Origin: Heliopora coerulea
Lineage: Eukaryota; Cnidaria; Anthozoa; Scleralcyonacea; Helioporidae
DNA length: 64,000 bases
Assembly: GCA_030142905.1 (NCBI GenBank)
Contig: JASJOG010000016.1
Coordinates: 1-64,000 of the forward strand
Direction of reading: 5' to 3'
The notes beneath the pieces are model-generated. The model searched no databases. It saw only the letters and a program-made list of their open reading frames with translations, and was not told where the DNA came from. The position numbers and the translations under genes were made by a program. Positions 34,373 through 46,450 of this stretch are shown in pieces (within the stretch, counting starts at the first letter, position 1; every line of letters starts with the position of its first letter).

Positions 34373-34713
34373 ATATTTTCCCTCTCTCACCTTATCCCAT
34401 GTTCGACATGTCATTAATTTATTCTTTGTTCATATCTATTTTTATACTCGTGTAGGTTAATTTAAGCCGATAAGTTTTTGTAAACATATCCTACTCTGTG
34501 AGTGATGAAAGTGACGAAAAACGACTCTAAAGAAACGAAACGTTAGTTCTTATTAAAGTATTTCAAAATATCCTGATGCGTTTATGTGCGACAGGTCGCT
34601 CCGTAAGATTATTTGCTGGGCAATGATTTTTATGGTAAGGGTAACATTCCTCTACCCACCTTTGCGCCAGCTTTTCTAACTCTCCATTGACCAAGATTTT
34701 TATGTTTTTTTAG

Positions 34714-34922
34714 GCTTCAGTTGTCTTTAGCCGACAAAGTACCTTTAGCACCATTTCGTTCAACGCTGCTCTCTCCTTCGTTACCAGTTCAACCACCACG
34801 TAGCACCGTCTCTCGTCCAGCAAGCACCATTGGGTTAACCAGAGCTTCCACCAGTCTACCAAACGTTCACACGACTAAAGAAACTAAAGTGAAACAGAAA
34901 ACGAGGCCTAAGACTACCCCAG
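34714..34922 (+). CDS. Lamin exon 6: post-rod linker with basic NLS-like cluster
   Basis: Acceptor TTTTTTTAG, donor CAG/GTACG. Completes the rod as LQLS and continues into a Ser/Thr/Pro-rich tail. LLSPSLPVQPP has an SP site just after the rod, where lamins carry mitotic phosphosites. TTKETKVKQKTRPKTT is basic and in the position of the lamin nuclear localisation signal. Phase: enters with 2 nt, leaves with 1. Confidence 0.88.
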
Positions 34923-35269
34923 GTACGAGAACTTAAACGTCAATGGGAACAAATGCCCAACACAGTCATAGTATATTAATATAATTTTACCTGTCCTTGC
35001 ACTGAAAACTCGAACAGGTAATGCGAGGCACGAATAAGTTCATTTCCGAAAAATGCTGTTTCAAAATCGAAACACTGTGACTGATTGCGCTCAAATGGCA
35101 AACAAGATTGATTTGCTGTTACAAAAGTAAGTATATAGCCAAACAAAAGTGGTCTTTACATAGGTTTTCTATCGAATTGACTTCCACTCATCTAATCACA
35201 ATTTTAGTCTGACATTTTTGTTTTTAGTAAAACAAATAGTTCTTTAGAAATTTCTCATGATAATCTGAC

Positions 35270-35587
35270 ACTGCCGAAGTCAACTGAAAATGTTGACTCG
35301 AGCGGGATTTGAACTCGCACCTTCAGGATGCCGGTCCGCCGCTCTACTTGTTGAGCTATCGAGTCCACAGGAACTGGAGGCGAGTTTTTATCCAACTTAA
35401 GTGCACGAAATATTCTCGCGACAACTTAACGCTTATCCATGAGAAGAAATACAGTGTTTCAATTCAATTTCAGAATCATCCTCAGGGTATTATGAAACGA
35501 AAACTTCACAATTAACCTGCATTGCCGAAGTCAACTGAAAAATGTTGACTCGAGCTGGATCTCAACTCGCACCTTCGGGATACCGGT
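35270..35587 (-). mobile_element. tRNA-like SINE, dimeric, right portion
   Basis: A tRNA-like unit at 35290-35366 (minus) has the same A and B boxes as at 24408. It is joined through a body of about 170 bp (GAATCATCCTCAGGGTATTA) to a second unit beginning at 35540, also minus. The second unit is cut at 35587 by the foldback element and resumes at 37977. Tandem heads here contrast with inverted heads in the 24-kb copy. Confidence 0.75.
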
Positions 35588-37976
35588 GTCACAAGAAATC
35601 CGCCCTCTCTTAAATTTGCTCCCCGGGGGCGATATTCCTGGAAAATTTGTCTTCCTGGAGGGAAAATTTCCTGGGAGTATCGCTCTCCCATTGGAATTTC
35701 ACCCTCCCCTCTTTTTCAAAATCTTTACAACAAGATCTTATAAGCGAATATAATGATTCAGAGTGATCGTTAATCTTGCAAAATGTATATACTTCTTGCT
35801 TTCATAATATTTCTTCTCATTTAAAAATACAGTGAGAATATCCCATTCATCTTAAGCTCTGTTTTCGTCTTTTCTGTCTTCTTCTAATTTTATGCTCCAT
35901 ATCCTCTGAAACGTGTGTATTAATTATTTTCATACCTTGTTTTTGACACACACCTCATGTCATTAGATGAGTCATATCATTGTAATTCTAATTAATAACT
36001 ACACCTTTTGCTGTTCATCACCAGAAAATATACTATCATTAACGCCAACCTCAAACTGATAAACGTGAGAGTGCATTCATTTTAATGAATCGACATTCGT
36101 CAATGCTTTTGTCACGTTCAATTAAAATTTTTACATAGAAGGTGACATTCATTAGCGTAGATACGCAACCATGTGCATCAAAGGTCATTCTAAAGCGCCA
36201 AAAGACGACAATTAACACCATTTTACTATACATCAGGGAAAGTAAAATTTCAATTACGCAAGATATTTCTCCGGTCTGTTGGAGGCTCTAGTAAATGTTT
36301 CACTGAATTCGGACATGTCTAAAAGATAAGGAAATAAAACTGTCGTAATTTGTACATAAACTGAATTCGGTTAGACCGTTCGAACCTTTTTTATTTTGCC
36401 AATATGTCGATGAATGTTTTGCCATTTTTTTGCTCAGCCGACCACGTTGTTTGTGTTCGGCTGAGCCCTTTCAAGACTGTCTTAACTCATAACATTGAAG
36501 TATATTTTGTAGTGGGATAGAGAACAGTTCTATTCTATCTTTCTTGAACGTCTTAATTGATCGTACACACAGCTTTCAATCTCTGTTTATCGGAAGCCCA
36601 CGTTCACCGGTTTGTTTATAAATTTTGATAGTTTTATTCCCTTACCTTTTAAACGTGGTTTCGTCAGCAACTTCACTTAACTGATATTATAAAATTTTCT
36701 CATGATACCACATTTTTCCTGACAATTATAATTTCAAGCTGTTAACCAACTTTAGTTCACAGCACTTTGCTAACACATATATCTTAGATAAAACATATTT
36801 TACAATCAAATCTTACAATACACGGCATTGATCACAAAGCTTTATTCAGCCGCAAAACAGGTTTCTTTTTTTGGGGGTTTTTTTCTGGGACGTGAAAGTT
36901 GATGTGTTACTTTAATGTTAAGATTCCATTTTGTCTCTGCACTAAACTGGACAATTGTCTTCAGCAGCATAATTCAATATTGTAAGTTAAGACAGTTCTG
37001 AAAGGGCTCAGCAGAGCAGAACTTGGTCAGCATAGCATTTTACACAGCAAAACAGTCATCGAAATATTGGCGAAATAAAAGAGGTTTGAACTGTCTGACC
37101 GGATTCAGTTTATGTACGAATTATGACAGTTTTATTCCATTATCTTTTATACATTTCTGGGTTCTGTATAACCTTAAATCGACCCTGCAACGAACCGGAG
37201 AAATATCTTGCGTAATTGACATTTTGTTCTCCCTAACGTATGGTAGTATGGTGTTAATGGTTGTCTGTTGGCGCTATAGAATGCCCCCTGATGCAAATGG
37301 TTGCGTATCTACGCTAACAAATGTCACTTTTTATACAAAAATGTTAATTGAAAGCGACAAAAGCGTTAGTGAATGTCGATCCAATAAAATGAATGTATTT
37401 TTGCGTTAACGAGTTTGAGGTTAGCGTTAATGACAACATATTTTCTGGTAATGACCAGCAAAAGGTGTATTACGAAAATGTCCTTGGAAACGAAACTCGC
37501 TTGAATTATTAAAAATATAAATGTAATTCTAAGACAAAGTTAACCATAACCAGGAGAAAACTTAAAAACTATACATCAAAATATATTCCGACAAATAATG
37601 ACAGCAGGGAATGGTATCACCAAAAATGCATAAACTACAATTCCACCGACAGTGAATGGCTTTGCCCTTCATGCACCCTAACACAAGCTAAAAAGAGTAA
37701 ATTTGTCTCTATGTAATGGCATATATTATTCTAATGACTGACAAATGTCAATTCTTTATCCTGATAGAAAGTTCTTTATTAGACAGAAATTAATCTTTTC
37801 CTTGACATGCGTTGTTTCTAAACGGCAATCGTGGGAGAAATTTCCTAGAGGAGGGCGAATATCCTTGGAAATTCGACCTCCTGCGGGACGAGATTCTTAG
37901 GAATCCTTTCCCCTGGGGGGCGAGATTCCCAGGAAATTTGCCCTCCACGCTGAAAGAGGGGTGAATTTCCTATGAC
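35588..37976. mobile_element. 2.4-kb foldback transposon with long imperfect inverted repeats
   Basis: The element lies inside a SINE tRNA-like unit, which fixes its ends: GTCACAAGAAATC at the left and the inverse of GTCATAGGAAAT at the right, flanked by ACCGGT and AGCGGT (probable imperfect 6-bp target duplication). Inverted similarity extends over about 1 kb on each side. Examples are AATTACGCAAGATATTTCTC (36252) against GAGAAATATCTTGCGTAATT (37198), and the CAGTTTTATTCC segment, present three times. Both ends have several short palindromes of the type TTCCYRGGAA. No transposase is recognised; ORFs at 36051-36233 and 37023-37409 are the two mirror arms. Confidence 0.8.
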
Positions 37977-38040
37977 AGCGGTCTGCCGCTCTACCTGTTG
38001 AGTTATCGAGTCTGCAGGGTCTGGTTCTTTGTTGTGCACT
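37977..38040 (-). mobile_element. tRNA-like SINE, left portion (resumes after foldback element)
   Basis: GGTCTGCCGCTCTACCTGTT and GAGTTATCGAGTC supply the A-box half missing from the unit at 35540-35587. Confidence 0.75.
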
Positions 38041-39354
38041 TTCTTAAATGACTTTATTCGTTTATATTAATCTATTAAAATTACTGCTTTTGTCTAGTTC
38101 CAACTCTTTACTCTTCTTTTGGGTCCTCTGTCGGTCCCACCTTCAATCTGTTTGCCCATCAGCGTTTGAGACAACAAATTGATTGCCGTTATTTGCATTT
38201 CATTAGTTAGTCAGTTATTCATCTTCGATTGTCGTCATTGTGATATGATTGTTTCAAATTCAAAGCCTTACTTCCTGTTCCTATTTTACTTAACGCTTGT
38301 TTTCTGGCAAATAACCATCGCTTGAAACTTTAGCTTTTCCTGATATCAGTTTCTGCAAATCACCAATCTTTAGCTTTCTACAACGCATATGGCTCTTAAA
38401 GTCCAGCGTTTTGTTTAAGAAATACCAAATGGAATCCATGTTAGGATACTGTGACTCAAACAGGCGGGATGCTACGAGAATTGAGAAAAGCGGGAAAAAC
38501 ACAAGCCTTCAGGCGAGCGTTTTTAGCTTTTAGAAGGTCAAGCAGCATCCCAAGTGAGAGTGAACGTGCAAGACAAATTCGAATACGGGTATTAACCAAC
38601 CAGAGCTCGCTTGCGATTCACGCTATTTCATAAATGAGTTTGTTCTATGACGCATTGTATTTTGATAAACCCCAGAAGGGTGTCCAGGATTGAAGAATTG
38701 CCCAGGCCACAGATGGGCACCGAAATTACATTTCTAATTCCACCACAAACGTAAACTTACCACCGGGTGATTTGTGGTTGACAGACCGCTGCAAGTACGT
38801 CAACGAAGCGTTAGATTTTAATAAATATGATGTATATCTTTCTTGATTAAAATGATGCCACTCGTTCGGTCTATGTTCTATGCTAGGCTATTATATTCAT
38901 TTAGGTTACAGGCGATTATCAAAGTGGAGAGTGTTCAGTTTTAGAGCTTTCTCCCCTTTCTACAGTTCGGTGGTTTTGCGTAATCCGTAGTATATTTGAG
39001 TAATGCAATATAATATAGTAAAAGCAAGTACTAAAACTGTTATTATAACAGGCGATCACAGTACATCATTGCCAGGGCTAGTGCCGAGGCATGGCTACGC
39101 CATTGGGTAACCCTTCTCACTAGTCACGCGCGGGTTTGTGAGCACATTCGTGTTTAGTCCTTTACTGGCCAATCGATATTTAGCGACTGTTTGTCAAGCT
39201 TTTTATCGAAACACACACAAGATTTAGTCGCCTTATTTCCTTTACACGAATTTACAATTTGCGATATATGTTGAAAAAGTGGGAACTTGAAGATACCTAG
39301 AATGATAGATGAACGTTAAGCTCAAACTTCAGGAAAGCGATTTCTGAGCCTCAG

Positions 39355-39422
39355 ACGGGGATCGAACCCGCAACCGTCTGATGACCAGTGAGACACTCTA
39401 ACCATTGAGCTACCAATAGTTC
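39355..39422 (-). mobile_element. tRNA-like SINE head
   Basis: Minus strand: TAGCTCAATGGTTAGAGTGT then GGTTGCGGGTTCGATCCCCG. Same family as 30395-30482 but without the D-arm triplication. The anticodon stem has a C-C mismatch, so a functional tRNA is unlikely. Confidence 0.65.
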
Positions 39423-39717
39423 AGGTGCAAGTTTCGACAAATGTACGGCTTAAGCGGCTGCCACGATATGTTAATAATTATATTAAGTCGATATATGTTG
39501 GAAATGCGGCAGCTTGTCGGACAGCACGTATTGGGACATAGAATGCTTAAGGTAACGCTTTGGCTTAACTGTAAAGTCGTGATGTTATTGAACTGAACTG
39601 TTAACTGGATGGTATGTTATTAGTTTCTAAAGCTAATGATATTTAAGTTAGTGGATCATCCTAGTGGCTGTTCTTATGATTTTTCATTCACACCCTGGCT
39701 GTTATTTCCTTGTTTAG

Positions 39718-39838
39718 GAAGCTTCTCCTCAAACGCTGGGCTAATTCATCATTCTAGTCCAATTAGCACTTCAACCCCCCTGTACTCCAGCATGTCTTAT
39801 ATACCTAACTTTGTCGACTACCATTCTCCAACTTCCAG
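39718..39838 (+). CDS. Lamin exon 7: tail linker
   Basis: Acceptor TTGTTTAG, donor CAG/GTAAGG. With the incoming G it reads GSFSSNAGLIHHSSPISTST, then PLYSSMSYIPNFVDYHSPTS. A serine/proline-rich segment between NLS and tail domain. Leaves 2 nt (AG) for exon 8. Less conserved than other exons, so support is mainly phase and splice sites. Confidence 0.8.
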
Positions 39839-40204
39839 GTAAGGCGAGTTAAGATTCGTTTTGAAATCAGGTGTAAGTGGAAGAGATCGGTCGTGGGTAA
39901 ACACTAGAACATTGCGAAAGTTACTTATAGTAATATTCCTTTCTTTCACTGTTTAAGAACACCTTACTGCAATATTTCTATGCATGAAAATAATTGTGTT
40001 TCAGTGAAGAATAGCTTACTGTAATATTTCTTACTGCCTTTTACGTGAGAATGAATGTGCGACTGTAGAAGGGTGCTTACTGGATCTTATGTTATTGTCT
40101 GTTGCATGGGAAAATGAATTTGGTATTTTAAAAGGTTATTTACTGTTATGTTTCTTGCTGTGTGTGAGTAAATAACATGACACTGTAGAGAAACAGTCTA
40201 TCGA

Positions 40205-40280
40205 TCTACCCATCCGTCCATCCATCCATCGGTCCTTCCGTCCGTCTGCTTGTCTGTCTATCTGTCTGTCTATTTCCAGT
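40205..40280. repeat. Tetranucleotide microsatellite (CCAT/CCGT/CTGT)
   Basis: Imperfect four-base repeats on the + strand. Confidence 0.85.
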
Positions 40281-40429
40281 GATTTAGGCAAGATATTTGA
40301 ATTGTGCTAATACGTTCACTTACAAATGCCGTAAAAGCAGAGTTTATGTTAACTGGTTCACGGCAAAAATTTCCAGTTCTTGAAGGTTCTATAAGTATTG
40401 TCAGCAAACAGTGTTTTATTAAGCAAAGG

Positions 40430-41085
40430 TAGTTATATGAAATGTTTGGGAGTGTCTATTGATAAGAGAATGTGACATGGGAAACACATATCCCAAGTGT
40501 TTCTTTAAAAGGTATTCTCTAAACTTGCAGTTCTTAAAAGAATAAAGAAAACATTAATTCTTTCCCGGCATAATCAGCCTTCTATTAATTTCCTTTGGCT
40601 AACGTCAGACGATTTTACTCATCAAGGGGAAAGTCCTCCCGCGAATTTCGTATCTTTATAAGAACCAATCAGTGAACAATAATTTATTTATTGCGCAATC
40701 GTTTGGGATAGCGTGAGTGACACGTTAGGAAAACAATTACAAATACAACAAAGGAGAGTGGCTCCATTAGTCACAAGAGATCCTTCAGCTAAATTATCCT
40801 TGTTGATTTCGACGGAACTGAATGTGAAGATTAAAGAAGCGAGACAGAAATGAACAGTTATTGTGATGTATAAAATAGTACATGGCCTTGCACGAACATG
40901 TTGAACAGAATTGTTGACATTTATTAGTAACTTAAACGATTATAACCTTCGACTATCCAAACTAGACTTGGAACTTCAAAATTCCATATATCACAGTTTA
41001 TCAAAATATACCATAAACTTCCGTCTACCACAATCACAATACATAAACTATAGATTCAACCACTGATTAGATTATTCGTTCTTAA
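40430..41085 (+). pseudogene. Degraded LINE reverse transcriptase C-terminus
   Basis: Broken frames on + encode MKCLGVSIDKRMTWETHI, later CAIVWDSVSDTLGKQLQI and QQRRVAPLVTRDPSA, then VIVMYKIVHGLA and YNLRLSKLDLEL. The order (LGV.ID..LTW, IVW.......LQ..QRRA.R, MYKI.HGL) is that of the connection region in CR1/L2-like LINEs. Very diverged, many stops. Weak traces continue to about 41400. Confidence 0.55.
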
Positions 41086-41591
41086 GTTAAATAATAATGT
41101 CTGGATTAATTGAGATTTCCATCTGCTGATGCAGTTGTTAAGGTCAACTAATGAAGGTTAACCATTAACAACACTAAAGAAAAAGTTTGATATTGTATCC
41201 TACGATTCACAGGCATGGTTAATATCTTGCCCTGTAGGCTTTATCAAACGAAGTGTAATCCTCCAGAACATTTGGGAAATTGCATGCAGGCGTCCTCTAA
41301 GTACCTTATTCAGATTAATTAAACCAAAATTTTTCGAACTATTTCATCGCTTTTTTACAATTTGTTAAAATTTAATGGATGCTGTAATTTCTTTAGCTAC
41401 TTATGAAAGTAAAACACGGCGACCATAAAAAGGAGATGAATTGCCAGTTGAGTTATTTGAAATAGAAAAACTTAGATAAAAACGTAAAGTGAAGAACACC
41501 GACCTGAATTGCTCAGGATGCAACTGACTTCTAGGTACTTACATTCAATAACATAAAAATGTAGTGCTTCGTTGGCAGTTCTGAATCGGCG

Positions 41592-41732
41592 GAGAAAAAC
41601 TTTAAGGGTAATACTCCGCCAGAATTTCAGGCATTTGCGTTGACATGCTGCTATGATGAAGGATTTTTGCTCTATTCCTCAATACCTTTTTCTCTCTTTT
41701 TTGGCGGAGTAATTCCTTTTAAACTTTTTCTA
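41592..41732. repeat. Small inverted repeat (GGCGGAG ends)
   Basis: GGAGAAAAACTTTAAGGGTA at the left mirrors CCTTTTAAACTTTTTCTACA at the right; GGCGGAG words lie at each end. Possibly a short MITE. Confidence 0.5.
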
Positions 41733-44700
41733 CATATTATGTCCTCATTAACTTTACTGTAAATTGAGAAGGCCGCCTTGATATCCATTTTATGTTGATA
41801 GGTGTCTCGTGAAATGTTAGTGATAATGATCATAAAGTAGAGCACCAAGCTTAGTGTAACTGCTGCCGTCCGTTAGTGTGGAAGTGGATTGAAGGAGTGA
41901 TTGGATTGTCATCTTTGGAGTAATAGAAATGAGTTCATTTGTCATTTTGCAAGTGCTAAGCAAGGGTCAGGCTACATGATATCGTTACAAGTTCGAAAAA
42001 ATATGAAATACATGCAAACATACACAATCTTCTAATTTTCACAAGCGTGGTGGAATCAGCGTGTGGAATTAGCGAATAAACGTTAAGAGTAACATACTGA
42101 TTCTGACATTCTCATAGCTGATCTGCATGGTCTTAAAAGAGTAACGTTATATCATGGGGACGTCGTGTATGGAACAATGTTGAACTTACTCTTATCTGGC
42201 ATTTCAAACTAATTATCTCTGTGGCGTATCTGGGGTAGTTTGGCTTGGGAGGAGCAAAGTCAAAATTTATCTTACAAGTCTTGTTAGTTTCCCAACAAAT
42301 CAGAAAACGCTCGTGAAAAGCTCATTTTTTAGCACATTTCCACTTGTACATTGTTGGTTAAGCTCTGCTTCTTTACAAGCAAGATTTAAGCCATTTTCAG
42401 TTAAATCTAATCATTAACATCATTTTCACCGAAACGTTGCATGTCTTAGCTTTACCGTCGCCATGTTAATGTTGATCGGTGTATCACTCAAATCGCCCCT
42501 CGTATATTAAACAGACAAACAAACAAACAAGCATTTTTTTCATCATGTTATACACTAAATATAGTATTATACGAAAATAAACTTGAAGAGATTTGAGATA
42601 CATTTAAAAGTAGACTGATATGGTAACTTAAATGCGGTTAAATTACATTATCCCGTTTACATAATTAAGACCTACAATGGCTAAAAATTAACGGAAATTG
42701 CATAACTTGATTACATTTATACAAATTAATAAAAAATATAATGAAATGTGTTTCTATCTATGAAATCAAAAGACTCAAATTGTTTACAATTTCTTCACAA
42801 AACACCGCCGAAAAAAAGAATTTTTAAGATTGAGATTACGATGTACTGGTTCACTATTTAAATACTGCAAGAGGTTTTGCCTCGTATCGTATTTAATTTC
42901 CCGTTCCTTGTCAGTGACCTCTTGCATGTAAATTCCGTCAACAGACTCAGGCGGATGCTTTAACTCTTAAATAGTAACTGGTAGTCTTATCTAAAAATTG
43001 TAAACTTGTTCAACTGCCGAGTTGTCTGACTTTGCTCTTAAAAACTCTGACAGTTGTGTTTTGGCGAGGCACTGATTTCTGCATGTCTTTTTTTTGTTGA
43101 GGTCATCCTTTGTGAGAAGTATTTCTTATCCTCGTGCCGCTCACTTCCATCGTCAAATATTCACTTCAACTTCATAAACCAACTGTCCACTCCTTGAGCC
43201 TGCGTTAAGTGTGATGTTGACTGACGTCGCATTTTGTTTATTTATACGCATTTCACTCATAACGTCAAAGTATGACGAACGCAAATTTAATGTCTTACGC
43301 ATGTGATGGCTTAAACATCTTTCCTATCGTTTGCCATTCTTTAAACCAAACTAAATTAAAATGTAAACTTATGGTAAATTAATGGCATTTACCGTGGCTC
43401 ATTGGTTAATTAATTGCTCTCTACGTCTCAACTTTAAACTTAAGTAAATGCTTCACAGGAGTTGGTTGACACGTAAAGAGAGCGGTGACTTATTCAAGAC
43501 GCCGGCTTCTTTTTATCCAGGAAGTACATAATTTATCTTGTCCACTCACTTCAATTAACCTCCGAGGAGTGTGCTGTGCAGATGTGGAAGTCTAAGTGTT
43601 AGTGTAAGATGAAAACATTTAGGAAGCTATTCAAGTTGAGGTGACCAATTGTGCCATTGTGATTGTTATTTTACTGTGAAAAGAATTAAGGAGCAACACA
43701 AGTACAGGTTCGTGCTACCAATGGGTACTGATGTAACTTGATGAAAGCAAACGTTTTAATGTGGTTTTGAAATGAACGTAGAACTACTTCAGACATATTT
43801 AACGAAGCTCTGAGACGCATTCTAATTTCATGAATCATAACATGATAAATTCAAGAAGCATGCGTTCTTGCAAGATTTTTATGTCAAATGGTTTCCTGCA
43901 CTTGGTCAGTATTTTGCCTGCAAAATATATCGTAATTTAAAATGTTTTATAAAATAACGAAATGGAAAGGCTTAAAGATTGTGTACTGCTGAAATCATGA
44001 TGACGAGAAATTAACCTATCTAGCGAAGTCCTTTGTCAGTCGCCGCCTGCTGTGCCTAACATTTTAGCCCTTAGTATATTACCTAATTTAAATTTTTTTG
44101 TTTTTAAGCTGTGTATGGTGTTTTATGCTTGAGAGCAATCTCATTATTTAATTACTGGCAGTTTTTAGACAATAATGCCACATTATTTATAAAGAATTAA
44201 AAGTATTCTGTGTACCATAATGTATTGTATATGTAAGTAATATTAAACATTGTTAACACAACTAAAAGATAAATAAAAGCAATACAATTTAATAGCTAAG
44301 TGTACACTTTGAAAAGTGTTCTGGTTATTCCGTGAAACTTTTCTGTGTAACGACGAATGTGGAGTTATGTTGATGTTCCAAGAATTTTTTTCATGGAGGA
44401 CTTTCCTTAGTGTCCCTACTTTGATCTCTTGTCGGTCTGAAACATGACGGGAGGACAGGAAAGTTTGTTCTCTATGTTTGGGTGAAAAATTTGCCGTCTA
44501 GCCGTGTTAGCATTACTGTCAACATATGACACCACGGCTCCGCACGACACAGTTTATAAACTGGGCCCTATAAAACTAATCCGAACTGAGGCGAACAAGA
44601 AAAAAGTATGCAAGTAAAGGTCGGCATGACGTACTAGCCCATAAACTAGGCCATAGAGATAGACTTGTTCCGGCCGGAATTGTGACCTGACTATAAAAAT

Positions 44701-45075
44701 GAATGGAGCATATCGATTGTCAATTAACTACTAGATTGCTGCTGTTGATTCTCAGTTCAATTCTGTCTATGGTACCCATATGCCTCTGTTGTTGGCATTT
44801 CAGTGACTTTGAGGAATTCTTGGATTATTTTTCGACATTTTACTAGATTTTAACGGAGCTGGGTATGCATTATCCTCGTTTCCACCGAAGCGAGCAATAT
44901 CTTTTTAATTTCGTAAACTGTAAAACAAATGTGAATGTCCTTAAAATGAAGTGAGGTATGAAAGAGCTGTAAACTTCATTCAATACTTCTGTAATATAAA
45001 ACAATCTTATTTCTCATGCAAACGTACTTTAAGCAACAAACTATACTGACAAACACCAAACCTGCGGTGCTCAGC

Positions 45076-45439
45076 CTTCGACCTTCAACCGTGAACCTAC
45101 GCTAACCTTGCCGAGTACCTGCATCATCTTCGACCTTCAACCGTGAACCTACGCTAACCTTGCCAAGTACGTACATCATCTTCGACCTTCAACCATGAAC
45201 CTACGCTAACCTTGCCGAGTACCTGCATCATCTTCGACCTTCAACCATGAACCTACGCTAACCTTGCCGAGTACCTACATCATCTTCGACCTTCAACCAT
45301 GAACCTACGCTAACCTTGCCGAGTACCTGCATCATCTTCGACCTTAAACCTTGAACCTACGCTAACCTTGCCGAGTACCTGCATCATCTTCGACCTTCAA
45401 CCATGAACCTACGCTAACCTTGCCGAGTACCTGCATCAT
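45076..45439. repeat. 52-bp minisatellite, seven copies
   Basis: Units begin at 45076, 45128, 45180, 45232, 45284, 45336 and 45388, exactly 52 bp apart, each starting CTTCGACCTTCAACCGTGAA and ending with GAGTACCTGCATCAT. Only a few substitutions separate units. 52 is not a multiple of three, so the array is not coding. It abuts the LINE relic at 45461. Confidence 0.95.
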
Positions 45440-45460
45440 CTTATTCTGACGTTCAACACA

Positions 45461-46450
45461 ACATGGATGCTTTCTCCAAAGCTTGCAAAGACTTTGTTTC
45501 AGAAACCAGTACCAAGATGATCAAGGTCATATTTCAACCTCCTCCTGCCTCTTAGTCATTTGCTGAACTTGTGTTTGTCAGTGTTGAAGAGAGCTTGAGA
45601 ACACCTTGTCCAAATAACCAAATTGATGATGAAGTCAAGAACCGCATAGCAAGAGCCAGTCCGTCATTTGGAAGATTTTCATCACCTGTATGAAACAGAT
45701 ATAGAATTAAGACCACAACTAAGCCCAAAGTCTGCCAAGTCATTGTTTTGTCAGTTCTGTTGTATGGGTGCATGGACTGTATATCAACGCCATTCTCCCC
45801 GATTTAATCACTTCCATCTAGTCAGTTTGCGCAGAATTCTCAACATTAAATGGGAGCAGAAAATCCCGGATTCCGATGTTCTGAAACAAGCGCCGATTCC
45901 ATACGTTTTTGCTCTGCTCCGAAAACACCAACTTCACTGGGAGGTCACTGTGTCAGAATGACCGATGAACGCATCCCAGAGCAACTTCAAAAGGAACAAA
46001 GGACACACCAAAAGCCATGCTCAAGAGCAATGTGACATCACTCCTGGCACGTGGAAACAAAAATCATTGAACAGAGCTGACTGGAGAAAGGCTTTGCATG
46101 AAGAAGCAACCCGATGTAAAAGCGAGAGGATATCCCAAGCTTAAAGCAAACTTGCCGAAAGTAAAGAAAGAAATACGATTTCCTGCTCCAATACTGAACA
46201 CTTCTGTCATGTTTGTGAGAGATTCGTTAAAGCTACGATTGGATTGCTACGCCATCAACGTAGCCTCCCCAGTGCTAACAGAGACTTAAGTACAATATCC
46301 TCTGCGATCTCACTCTTTTAACCTTCCATGCTACTTTTTATAATGTAGACGTTTTAATGATTGTTTATATAATTATAAGGGGTTTTTGTCATCATTTTAT
46401 AGTGGTCTTCGTCGGTCTTCTTCGTTTACGAAGGACGAATAACGACAACA
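45461..46450 (+). pseudogene. RTE-like LINE, 3' region relic
   Basis: Broken + frames read MDAFSKACKDFVSETSTKMI, KVIFQPPPAS, QIDDEVKNRIARASPSFGRF, then VSLRRILNIKWEQKIPDSDV, LKQAPIPYVFALLRKHQLHW and, after further shifts, HFCHVCERFVKATIGLLRHQ. The order matches the C-terminal half of RTE-type LINE proteins, including the terminal C-C-H-H finger-like motif. Stops and frameshifts disable it. The end near 46430 has GTCTTCTTCGTTTACGAAGG, a short hairpin typical of the 3' end of such elements (recalled). Confidence 0.65.

Larger units (their letters stand above)
33657..34640 (+). mobile_element. Penelope-like remnant with inverted terminal repeats
   Basis: About 250-bp arms at 33657-33910 and 34360-34640 are inverted copies (GCGACATGTCGCACATAAAC versus GTTTATGTGCGACAGGTCGC). 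Between them lies a decayed GIY-YIG frame. Penelope-like elements often have such inverted pLTR arrangements. The right arm follows directly on the end of the GIY-YIG frame, as a pLTR should. Confidence 0.7.
28225..34713 (+). other. Lamin intron 5 (6.5 kb)
   Basis: Holds a Tc1 relic, a tRNA-like SINE, a palindromic MITE, a (GA)n tract and a Penelope remnant. 31590-33650 has no supported gene; ORFs at 32336-32533 and 32555-32878 look like chance. Confidence 0.75.
34923..39717 (+). other. Lamin intron 6 (4.8 kb)
   Basis: Contains a tRNA-like SINE array split by a foldback transposon, and another tRNA-like SINE at 39355. Nothing recognised in 38050-39340. Confidence 0.75.

Noticed and set aside
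36051..37409. Two similar ORFs suggesting a transposase in the foldback element
   Set aside because: They lie in the mirrored arms and reflect the same non-coding repeat; no catalytic motif is present.
45076..45439. CRISPR-like array
   Set aside because: The 52-bp units are contiguous with no spacers and the genome is eukaryotic; it is a minisatellite.
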